Shown here: piece by piece, positions 11,801 through 20,978 of the stretch | Layout: every line of letters starts with the position of its first letter | Position numbering within the stretch: the first letter of the stretch is position 1 | DNA from: Camillea tinctor | Lineage: Eukaryota; Ascomycota; Sordariomycetes; Xylariales; Xylariaceae | Length of the DNA: 44,998 nt | Direction: 5' to 3' | NCBI GenBank assembly: GCA_022578605.1 | Contig: MU394174.1 | Location: 1-44,998, forward strand | Notes under the pieces: model-generated | Told to the model about the DNA's origin: nothing | The model's input: the letters and a program-made list of their open reading frames with translations, nothing else | Databases searched by the model: none | Position numbers and translations under genes: made by a program

Positions 11801-12433
11801 CTTGGTGATCTAACTGAAGAGGAAGCTCTCCTCTATGCTGAGATGATATCTCAAGAGGCCTATACGCAAGATGAGCAACGACGCACGAGTGCCAGTGAGA
11901 CTGGCTCGGCTGCAGATTTCGACACGACTTCTACAACTGAAAGCGTGGACACCGTCACTCCTGAGCCTAGTATCAATAGCACCAATGCTCCTGGACCAAG
12001 CACCGGACCCCCGGTAGACACGACATCAGAAGATGATTACGAGCGCCAGATCCAAGCCGCAATTCGTTTGTCTCTTCTTGAAAGCGGAAATGACGCAGAA
12101 CAGTCTTCTATGGGCATTAGTTCAGGAGAATACGGAGAATACGATGCCCCTTTTACTTTTAAAGAGAAGAAGGGTAAGGGGTATTCGCCTAGCTCTCCTT
12201 CATCAAGCCGTGCCCCGATGGTGAGGCATTATGAGTCATCAAATGCGGTCAGGACTAGTCCCGGCGCAGATGACCCTGTGGCGGATGATGACTTGGAGCT
12301 TGCTCTGAAATTGAGTCTCGAGGAAGAGCAGGCTAGGCAAGCAGAGCTAGCTGCTTACCAGGACTTTGAGCAGGACGAGTTTCCACCTCTGCAAGGAGAG
12401 GGGACTGGTAAGGGGAAGGGAAGAGCATTTTGA
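8897..12433 (+). CDS. F-box/WD protein with UIM motifs, Ufo1-like
   Basis: Two exons: 8897-9308 and 9366-12433, total 1159 residues. The 57-nt intron (GTACGT...TACAG) lies inside the F-box. Splicing joins LTDFPN to EILTHILSHLHPDSHASVAL, giving an F-box at about residues 134-180, which would bind Skp1 of an SCF ubiquitin ligase. The middle contains WD-like blades, clearest near residues 757-840 (GTNTGKILLWNMRE, HGGSDGLAQAWDPL). The C-terminus has two good ubiquitin-interacting motifs, near 1026 (ERQIQAAIRLSLLE) and 1111 (DLELALKLSLEEE), plus a weaker one near 953 (EEEALLYAEMISQE). F-box, WD region and three UIMs is the layout of yeast Ufo1, an SCF substrate receptor turned over with its targets. 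The long N-terminal extension and Ser-rich linkers are fungal additions. Start chosen as the first ATG; an earlier non-ATG exon is not excluded. Confidence 0.82.
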
Positions 12434-13124
12434 TATGCAAGGGGAAAAGAATAGGGGAGGTGGATGATGAATATTTCAGTTCATGTCATATCGATTGATT
12501 GATTGTCTATTTGTCGTTTTCTTTTTTTTTTTTTCTTCTTCTTGCTTCATGGAGCCTAATTAGTTATACTTTGAAGACTTGAGAACTTTCATTCTTCGTA
12601 ATTCAATATATTTTCAGTATCAAAGTGTTTTTCCCTTACATGATGTGTACTGTAAGGTACGTGTGCTGTACGGGTCACTTACATTCATGAACTAGGTACC
12701 CCCTAAGTTAGGTGGATATAGGATATTCATGCACATTGGGATAACCATTACATCATGGTCATATCAAATCACGAATATCCTTTTATCTAAACCTTTCAAT
12801 TACACGCAGGTCCACTACCTAGACTTAAGAATTGAATTTTATCAAACATGCTTTTGCTTACGTATGCTATCCTCTTTTTACCCCACCCTACCCCACCCAC
12901 CAACTTCCCCTAATCCACCTAGACCAACCAACTAACCAACCAAAGCAGAAGCCCTAAACTAGAAAGCCTTTTTGACTACTTGAAGTTTTTTTTTTTTTTG
13001 TCTTTTCCTCTCTTCGTATGGCTCTTTTATTTTCCTGTCCTTGCTATATTAATTTCCTTAAAACAGGCAGAGCTCTAACGAAAAGCAACACAATCAAAAA
13101 AGACGTGTTCCACATTACGTTTCG
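12434..13124. other. Intergenic region before the tRNA gene
   Basis: 3' region of the F-box gene (T runs near 12520-12535) followed by AT-rich DNA without a recognisable gene. The stretch just upstream of the tRNA contains CAACACAATCAA, CAA-type sequence often seen at fungal tRNA transcription starts. Confidence 0.45.
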
Positions 13125-13304
13125 GGCGTGGTGGTCTAGTGGTATGATTCTTGCTTAGGGTAGTTGCGATTGGAGAAGTTCCTTCTCTCTCTTCGCCCTT
13201 TCCTACTTGCAAGAGGTCCCGGGTTCGATGTGAGTCCTTACCTTGCTTACTACTACTCCTTATGAATATAGTCACTAATACAGCAAATAGCCCCGGCCAG
13301 GCCC
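13125..13304 (+). tRNA. tRNA-Pro(AGG) with two insertions
   Basis: Segments 13125-13160, 13208-13229 and 13291-13304 give a 72-nt tRNA. Acceptor 5' strand GGCGTGG (13125-13131). D arm and perfect A box TGGTCTAGTGG (13132-13142). Anticodon stem CTTGC/GCAAG (13150-13154, 13209-13213). Loop TTAGGG...T with anticodon AGG at 13157-13159. A 47-nt intron (13161-13207) sits after position 37, as normal for nuclear tRNAs, and contains CCT (13202-13204) able to pair with the anticodon. The T-stem CCGGG (13219-13223) and TTCGAT are then interrupted by 61 nt (13230-13290). After that come C, CCCGG, CCAGGCC and discriminator C. Without the insertion the T-loop is TTCGATC, the T-stem pairs 5/5 and the acceptor stem pairs 6/7, with G13128 opposing G13300. 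A pol III T-run follows. It may be a working gene with an odd intron or a disrupted copy. Confidence 0.8.
13230..13290 (+). other. 61-nt GT-AG intron-like insertion in tRNA T-loop
   Basis: Begins GTGAGT and ends AATAG, with CACTAATAC (a branch-site-like sequence) ending about 11 bases before the 3' end. That is the anatomy and size of a spliceosomal intron of this organism. It splits the B box after its GGTTCGA core. The boundary could shift by one base (13231-13291) and still restore a 7-nt loop. No bulge-helix-bulge structure for the tRNA splicing endonuclease was evident by eye. Confidence 0.6.
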
Positions 13305-13317
13305 TCAAACAACTTCA

Positions 13318-13327
13318 TTTTTTTTTT
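13318..13327 (+). terminator. Pol III terminator (T10)
   Basis: Ten consecutive T on the + strand, beginning 14 bases after the discriminator base of the tRNA. This is where a pol III terminator should lie if the full interrupted gene is transcribed. Confidence 0.75.
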
Positions 13328-14480
13328 GAATTTCCTTAATATTGTGATTTATATTGTACTTTTTTTTTATTTTTTTTATAAATATTTTTAGAGAACTTGC
13401 TACTATGCAGAGTGTACAGGCTAGGTAGGTATGGGTAAAGTCAACGTTTACACTTGACTAATAACCCCCTTATTGATGGAGAATATAGCATATTACCTAG
13501 GTAAAAAACAACTCATGAATATACCCCTATAAGCTTTTCCCTCCCTTTCTTTTTATTTATTTTTATCTTCATAAGGTTGAGTAGAACAATGTGTGTGTGT
13601 GCGTAGGTGTATGTTCGACTACTTTTGAATATAGATTGATTCTATACCAATATATACATATAACGAAGACTTGGATATTGTAGGCAAAGAGGGAGATGGT
13701 TTGGTTCGATAACATAGATATTCCCCTTGCCCATCATCAATCCTCATTCCGTCATTGTTTTCAACCTACTCCCTTCCTCTCCTATTTTGCCTCCCATCAT
13801 GGCCATCGCGCACTCCGTCATTATCCCCTCCCCCTCGCCCCCCTATCATCGTAAAAACAATGGACAAAATAAATCATGTTCACCTCGTACCGCCTTGCTT
13901 CACCTTTCTTCCCTCCCTCCATTATAGGATTTCCTTTTTCCTAGTCAGAGAGAGAAGTCTGATAGATCTCGATAAGGTATGCGAGTATGTAAGTAGAAAG
14001 GAAGAAACCCGATGGCCCCCGTGAACTCCGTCGCTCGTGAAAAAAGAAAAGTTTAAAAAAAAAGTTGCAAGGTATATGATAGTAAAACAAGACGATACCA
14101 GTCAAATACATATAATAGATGTATAGACAAGAAGGATGATATATGTTGTCGGACGAGATAAGTTGGTTGGTTTAGGATGGGTTAAGAGTCAGGTAGTGAA
14201 TATCGTGATCCGTGGGTATTTTTGTCTTTTTCTCGTTTCCAAACAAACTGTACTGGATCAGGTCGAAGCGTATGTGACAGATAGTAAATGGATAGGTAAG
14301 GCATAATGATGCTAATCGTAGTTGTAGCGGCGGCGTTGGTGGCGATGGCGGTAGTGGTGGTAGTGCTATGGTATAAGTAGAGAGGTAGGGTATGTATCTC
14401 TCGGATGAAATGCCCCCAAAAAGCGAAAAAGAAAAATCTTACGAGAAGGAAACAGGAGACAGCAGAGAAAAGAGAACCCT
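13328..14480. other. Intergenic region downstream of the protease-like gene
   Basis: AT-rich and pyrimidine-rich DNA with a short GT repeat near 13591-13602. It should contain the 3' UTR of the minus-strand gene ending at 14481. No reading frame with recognisable content. Confidence 0.45.
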
Positions 14481-17194
14481 CTATCTGCCCCCCGCCCCCG
14501 ACCCCCCTTCCTCCTCCTCCCAGCTATACCGCCGGTGCGCCGGCTGCGGCACATGCACGATGTCGTCGAACCCGCCCATCCGCCCCAGCGTCCGCGCCGC
14601 CTGCTGCCGCGCCTCCTCCTCGATCGTGAAGTCGCTGCCGAGCGTGTCCGTCGTGGACAGGCACCGCGAGTGGCGGTCGAACCCGCCCCCGTTGTCCCCT
14701 GCTTCTCTCGGATGCGCAGACGAAGACGATGGAACGGGCGGAGGCGGTGGGAGCGCAAACGTAGCGGGCCACGGCGGCCGCGACGGGCGCACGTTGTCCG
14801 GCAACGGGCCTAGGCACACCACGCGCGTCGGGTCGATGGGCGTGCGCTGGATCCCCCCAACGCGCGCTGCGGACGAGGACGTGGAGGACGCGGACCGCGT
14901 GCGCGTTAGAGTGAAGCGGTCGATGCTGCGGGGCGAGGGGGGAGTGCCGCCCATGTGCGGGTCCGAGGTGGACTTGGATAGCGTGCGCGTAGGCACCAGG
15001 CCCACGGAGGAGGGGAAGTCGGGCACGAAGCTGGTCCAGTCGCTCTGGGGCGACACGGGCGAGGGGAGGCGGTTGCTGTACGTGTCCTGTGTTGGGCTCG
15101 AGGCCGGGGATGGGTTCTCGCCCGGGTGCCACGTTGCCCCCGTATGGTGGTGGTGGTGATGATGATGGTTGTCCGAGGGCTCCTCCACTAGGGGCGTGTA
15201 CTGCGGCGCCAAACCGTGCATGGCCATCTCCAAGTGCAGCTTCTCCATCTCGTATGTGCTCTGCCGGTGCGGCGGCTTGCGCGCGAAGTCGGTGATGCCG
15301 ATGTGCGACATGGTCTCGGTGGCCTCGAGCTCGATCGGCTTGGTCTGCACCGGCATCTCGTACCGCTCGTGGCTCCGGTCCGCGCCCACCTCGAAGACCC
15401 CGTACTCGTGCCCGTCCCCAGTGTGCCGCTTCGACTTCCGCCAGGGCACGTTCATCGACATGCGCCACAGGATCCGGTCCACGGGGCTCCGAGGAGTGTC
15501 CGGCTCCGGCGTCGAGTACCCGTCTTTCAGCTCGTGGTCGCTCTTCGCTACCTCCTGGTGCGCTCGCTTCCGTCTGCGCAGCAGCCAGATTGCTGCGATA
15601 GCCGCGAGGCCTAGAACGCTGATACCGACCACAAGACCCGCGAGCTGTGCCTGAGTTAAACTCGCTTGCCCACCAGACCTACTTGCGGGACCAGCATAAC
15701 CACTGTTCGGTGTAAAGGCAATCGTCTGGATCGACGTATCTGTCCAGGGATCATCGGGAAACTTAGCCTGGTGTACCGAAAATGTGCTTGTCTCGTAGTT
15801 AGTGATCATGTAGGCCTCCTGTAGGAAGGATCGGCCGATGATAAACTGGCTGCTATTGTCTGCTCGCTTCAATGGGAAGTACGGAACGGCAGGAGAGCGG
15901 TATGAGATGAGGTTCTTGAATGGGTAGCGCAAGTTCTGGACAAACGCTTGAGAAGAGACGGTGATATTCACGACTCCAGGGACATCGAGGGGCTGTCCGA
16001 GGTCGTCGTGGTTGTCGGCGCTCGAGAGTGTGAAAGTAAACGAAAGATCCGGCGCGGATTGATAATTCTCCAAATTAGTAGTGTTGGGAAATACATACAG
16101 ACCGAACGACTCGTTCCATGTCAAATTGAGGCTGGCGGCAAAGCGGTCACATATGGCGGTCGGCAGCCATAGGTATGGGGTTGAACTATCGATCAGTGCA
16201 GTTACAGATTCGTTGAACCCCATCAGTGGTACTGATGACGATGTCCATGTAGTTGGGGCCTTTCCAACGTCAGACACCGACGCTGTTATCGCCCTCAGCA
16301 ATGTGCTCGGCTGTCTTGTGACAGAGTCAAGACTGAATTTGATATCGTGGGGTTCGAAACGATTTGCATCGTAGCCCCCTAGAGTCAGGGATAAGGGCGT
16401 ACCCCTTGAGCCGCCTATATTTCTATTAGAATTCGGCGATGGAGGGCTTACTGGCATCCAGTACTCACCATAGTAAGCTCCGGCCGTGTAGCCATAGCTG
16501 TGGCTAGGTATAATACCAGAGTGCTCAACCAGGGTTGAGATCGGGCTCTGTACAACAACGTTTTGGAATTTCCCAGGTGTGATACCTAGACCGAAGAATC
16601 CGGTATAGTAAGAAGTGTCGTTGATTCCAGCGACTACTTGTTTACCAAATGAAACTTGTCCCTGTTGCGCGCTGCCCTGGACAGAGACTGTTTCCATAGC
16701 ATAATCACCATTGCCTTCGTTGTCTAGATATCCCAACCCCAGCTGCCAGGGGCCCAGAGGCGACCAGCTCTGCGACGCAGAGATGTCATAAGTTCCTCCG
16801 CGGGCAGCAGTGCAAAGTGAACCTAAGCAGTGAGCATCAGCAATGCACAGGTCCGTGACCAGTCTGATCTTCAGCGCGGTGGAAACAAAAAACTTACTTG
16901 TGCCGCAACCGGTGGTCTCTACAACCCATATTTCAGAAAGGCTCGTGCTCACGGTGACGTCGATTCCTTGAGCTGGGTCCCCCACCAAGAGTCCGGTCGA
17001 GGACCAATTACCATCAATTCCGTACCTATGCCAGAATTAACAGGATGCTCTTTGTTGACTATGATGGTGTTCTTTCGAGTTGTGACTTGCCATTTCTGCG
17101 ACGGCGCGAGCCATAAAGCGCTGGGCTCGCCAGCGCAAACTAAAGCGGGCACGAGCAGCGTCCCGATAATGGCCGCGAGACGGTTCCTCAACAT
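14481..17194 (-). CDS. Membrane-anchored aspartic-protease-like protein
   Basis: Minus strand, exons 17194-17091, 17025-16898 and 16822-14481, total 857 residues. Signal peptide about 1-22 (MLRNRLAAIIGTLLVPALVCAG). The pepsin-like fold starts WYGIDGNWSS (35-44) and VGDPAQGIDV. The usual first active-site DTG is replaced by S61-T62-S63 (VTVSTSLSEIWVV). The second site keeps Asp289 as IDSSTPYLWLP. One transmembrane helix at about 472-494 is followed by RRRKR and a cytoplasmic tail of about 360 residues that is Pro/Ser-rich and has a His run near 630. Intron 2 is GT-AG. Intron 1 (17026-17090) is best read as GC-AG, with donor GCAAGT, because it gives the family join SQKW|YGIDG in frame. A GT donor at 17102 also keeps frame but drops SQKW. 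Related Pezizomycotina proteins share this layout. With one catalytic Asp absent it is probably not an active protease and may be a surface receptor or sensor. Confidence 0.8.
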
Positions 17195-20100
17195 TGTCCG
17201 GCCGTCACAACGGCTTGACATTCGCCCACGAGCGTGTAACACACAAACAGATTACCAATAGGCATTCGAATGCTTCGTGAGATTCGTCGAACCATCAGTT
17301 ACCAAATCCATCAGCGTGGTCATCGACGAAGGTGACTTGCGAATCGGTGCTGTAAGTCAGGTTAGATGTAAATGGGCGTCTTCGCTGGTGTTTCTCTCCG
17401 AGACAGTCCGGCGAGCGTGTGTGACGATTCAGCCGAATCAAAAAGAAGAAGAAGAAACTATGGCACAGGAAGAATGGATGACAACATAACATAAGCCAGA
17501 GAGACACCGAGAGGGAGGATCACCCATGGAGGAGGATGGCTCTGCCGGACCAGTCTAAGTTAGACAGAAAAGTCCTGCCTTGGGGGCGGGCTCTGCCGCA
17601 GGTCAGTGCCGCAGTCGTCAATGGTAAAGTCCCCATGTCCCATGTACGGTGCACATGTGGTCGAGTCAGGGGGACCCCTGTGTGGCTAAAGTGGCAGTCA
17701 AGGTCAAGGCCAAGGTGGTTCGTCCAGGGGCGAGGCCACGCTAGGTGGGCAAGGTGGGCTATCTGATCAAGGACCTAAACCTAGGGATCTGCAGGAAACA
17801 CTAGGTCGGTAGAAGAGAATCCTGGCCGTGTCATCCTAGATCGTACATGTAGCGTAGTGTAGTGTAGTTGTAGAAAATATATTATCTAATGTAAAGCGAG
17901 TTTTTCATCATTTATTTGTGTAGGTATACACTATGTTAGAAGTATGTACGATACGGATCCTCCATCCCCTCCTCCTCCTCTCTCTCCTAAAACCAACATG
18001 AAGTAGGCAGAGTGAGAAGAAACAAAGATTCTTCCTTCAGTAAGTTGACACTTTTGTCTCGGTTCTATTATGCTCCTGATGTAATAATTCGTCACATATT
18101 GCTTCAAGTCGATCTACTTGATACCATGTGTCGCAGCACGTTGCGTACTCATACCTACACCACACTAATATGCCCTCAAGGCCTTGTCCACAGTCTCCAG
18201 CTAATTGGGACCATCGGCATAAACTTGGGTGGACCAAGGTCTATCATAAGAGGGAATTGGGGGACTTTTAGCGTGCAACCATAACACAGTGCTGACATGT
18301 GGAGGCAGGGGACGCGCTCTTCTGCTTCTGGGCTTCTGGGCTTCTAGGCTTCTAGGCTTCTCGGCTTCTCTTGTCTGCTAAAGTCATGGCTCGGAAGGTT
18401 TACTTACTTCTAGCGGTAATATGGCAATATACACGGGACTTGGCTGAAGCATCACTATCAATGCTTGGCTTCAAACTTTGTGTGTACGTGGTAGGAATAA
18501 CACGACATGCGCCATCACATAACTCTAACTCCAAGGATAGATACAATGTAAGCGATCGATCCTTTGGTCAGCTTGTTATGACAAAGGAGAGGCTTGCGAC
18601 AGAGACCTTACTTAGGTTAGCTAAGTTGTGAGTTGTGTGTACAATTACGTGTGTGAGGGAGGCTGATGTGGTAGTGGTGTGAGGTTTTGGAGTTTGTATT
18701 TATTTTTTTAACACTTCAGGATAAAATGAGACAGGTCAGCTCTCTGATTTTGGTTTGGGGTTTTTTGCCGACGGGATATGCAGTAATAAATTTCCCTCGG
18801 CCGAGATCTTGCAGTTGTACCTAAGATAAAATATCTGTGCCATGCCGGCTAGCCCAACAACACAGTCCCTACTTACTAGATCGAAGTCTCGAGTTGACGA
18901 AATGAATCCTGCTGTCATACCGGAGTATGTCCGACCTAGAGGAAGCCCATTGAGAAGCTACACTACACTACACTGCCTAGTATCCAAATAAAATCGATTC
19001 TGGTTGGTTTCGGAGTGTTGAGGTCGAGATGGTGTTGACAATTATGGGCGCCACACTCAAGCTCGTATAAGAAAAGGAGGGGGAAATTTTGAAGATCAGT
19101 CAAGACGGAGGAGCCTTTCCGTCATTACATCTCTACGACACCTCCACTACCTAACCACCGCTATCGAAACGTGATCATCGACCCTTTCAACGTCTCATTT
19201 AGCGAACAGCCAACTCAGCAAACGAGAAAATCCTCATCGAGGTAGGCTGGGGTAAAATACGCGTCTATGCAGCCACCTGAGTATTCCTGATCCTTGTCGA
19301 CTACCCGTTACGGCGGTGACTTTGATGTATACAAACTTCCCTTGTCGACTTCCAGTATCTTATTCGTCAAACGCGCCCTAATCGAGTATGTTACGTGCCG
19401 GCTCCCGTTTACCCCCCAACGGCGGTACCGACGAGTTCAGTCTAGGCCACGTACTCTTTAATCAATCTCAAGTATTTACACACATATAGGGAACTGCGAT
19501 CGATATGCTTGACGTGCTTGATATGCTTCTGGTCTAAACACAACAGAGTAATCTACCTGAGTTACCTAAACTACTTTTGTTACATTGCCGTGTTCAAACA
19601 ATAGGGGATTCCCGGGTGAAGAAGATGACCCGAATCCAAGGGAGCTTACTAGATACCTACCAATTACCAATGCCTACCTAGATATGGTATTAGTAAACTA
19701 GGTTATATGGTCAAGTATCTACCTGGTGGAGGTTAGAGTGTTCGGTGCCTTTTTGACGAACTCATTGAGAAACATTCGATAGATTTGTATACCTATGAGG
19801 AGGTTCTCTGCATAACACTCTCATAAGGCAGATATATTACACCGGATTTGCTTCATCAATGTCGAAACTAATTCCAAATTCCACATCGCAGTTTAGATCA
19901 GCAGGCGGCCCGAACTCAGTACAATTACCGTTAACGATCTGTGGAGTGTGATGGGCAATGAGCAGAGCAGCAGGGATATTGACGCCCCACGCAGCAATAG
20001 ACATTTCTGAGTATGTAATTTTGCGGGAGCATTGTGATTTGTAACAGAGATCCTTCAATGTTTTTGGCTTTGGGTGGCTCACTACCAACAAAGTAGTCAG

Positions 20101-20978
20101 TTATTTATCATAAATACACCGAATCCGCCTGCTTCTTCTAACAGGGTGAGTAAATACTTTTCTATTCCCGCGATCAGGTATCCGAAAATGGATTTGGATT
20201 GGCCCTGCTAGCTTGACATCAATACCCAATATATTGCTTCAGACAGAATAGTCTCCGATGGTTCATTGGTCAATTAGGTATACCTATTTGTACCAATACC
20301 ATGTTCACCCTTTTTAAGAGTGACTTACAAGAAAGCCGTGGTTTTCTGCCCTTGTCTACTCATAATCTAGGTAGATACTCGAAGAACTCGGTTGTTATCA
20401 AGTATTGTAGATATCACAATGCTATAGGTTACCACCGACCAGAGACTTACATGTAGTTATGTCTACCAGGCACATAATAAATGCTAGAACCCATCTTCCT
20501 CTCTCTTTCTTATTTTCCAACGACTTTTTATGTGGCGAGAGATGTACAATACATATTTCCCCATCCCCTGCTCTCGATGCTGCATCTTTTTAGGCGCATC
20601 GAGTCGGCATCCCAAATGAACCGACCCATGGAGTGAGTTGAGCCCAGACCCCAGAACGACAAATGGTTTCGTAAGGCAATATCTTGTTATTAGGGTCCCG
20701 CGCGATCTACCTCATTACGGTATTTCTACAAAGACGTGCCGATAATGTTTTATTATCCTCCCTAGGTTCCGTCATTTAACATCCATCCGTGTCTACTCCA
20801 CCTCCAAGTGATGGAGGCCCTGATCTTTAAAGACTTGAGTGTCTCTCTGCCGCCCACCAGAGCGGATCCTACACCGTGCTTCCCACGAGTCATGTTATAT
20901 CCCACAACCTGATTCAGACCTTCGCCCATGCAATTCCCACAGGGCAGAACCGCCAAGTACCCGCCCTAACGGTCTGCG
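17195..20978. other. Long intergenic region
   Basis: About 3.8 kb with no gene I can support. The first few hundred bases are the promoter of the minus-strand protease-like gene. A tandem GCTTCT-based repeat lies at about 18317-18372. GTAGTGTAGTGTAG near 17853 has an inverted counterpart in CTACACTACACTAC near 18959. A minus-strand 84-codon frame at 19837-20091 has several Cys but no signal peptide or family motif and is left uncalled. Confidence 0.5.
18317..18372. repeat. Short tandem repeat GCTTCTGG/GCTTCTAG
   Basis: About six to seven imperfect copies of an 8-10 base unit based on GGCTTCT, all pyrimidine-skewed on this strand. No gene overlaps it. Confidence 0.75.

Noticed and set aside
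13151..13339. 62-codon frame across the tRNA region
   Set aside because: It runs through the tRNA structure and pol III terminator and has no protein features.
14524..15468. 314-codon minus-strand frame in the tail of the protease-like gene
   Set aside because: Arg/Ala/His-rich shifted-frame translation; the real frame continues from the pepsin-like domain.
18317..18372. Short repeats as a possible CRISPR array
   Set aside because: Units are 8-10 bases, contiguous and without spacers; the organism is a fungus.
19837..20091. 84-codon minus-strand frame with several Cys
   Set aside because: No signal peptide, no family resemblance and no supporting exons; could be chance.
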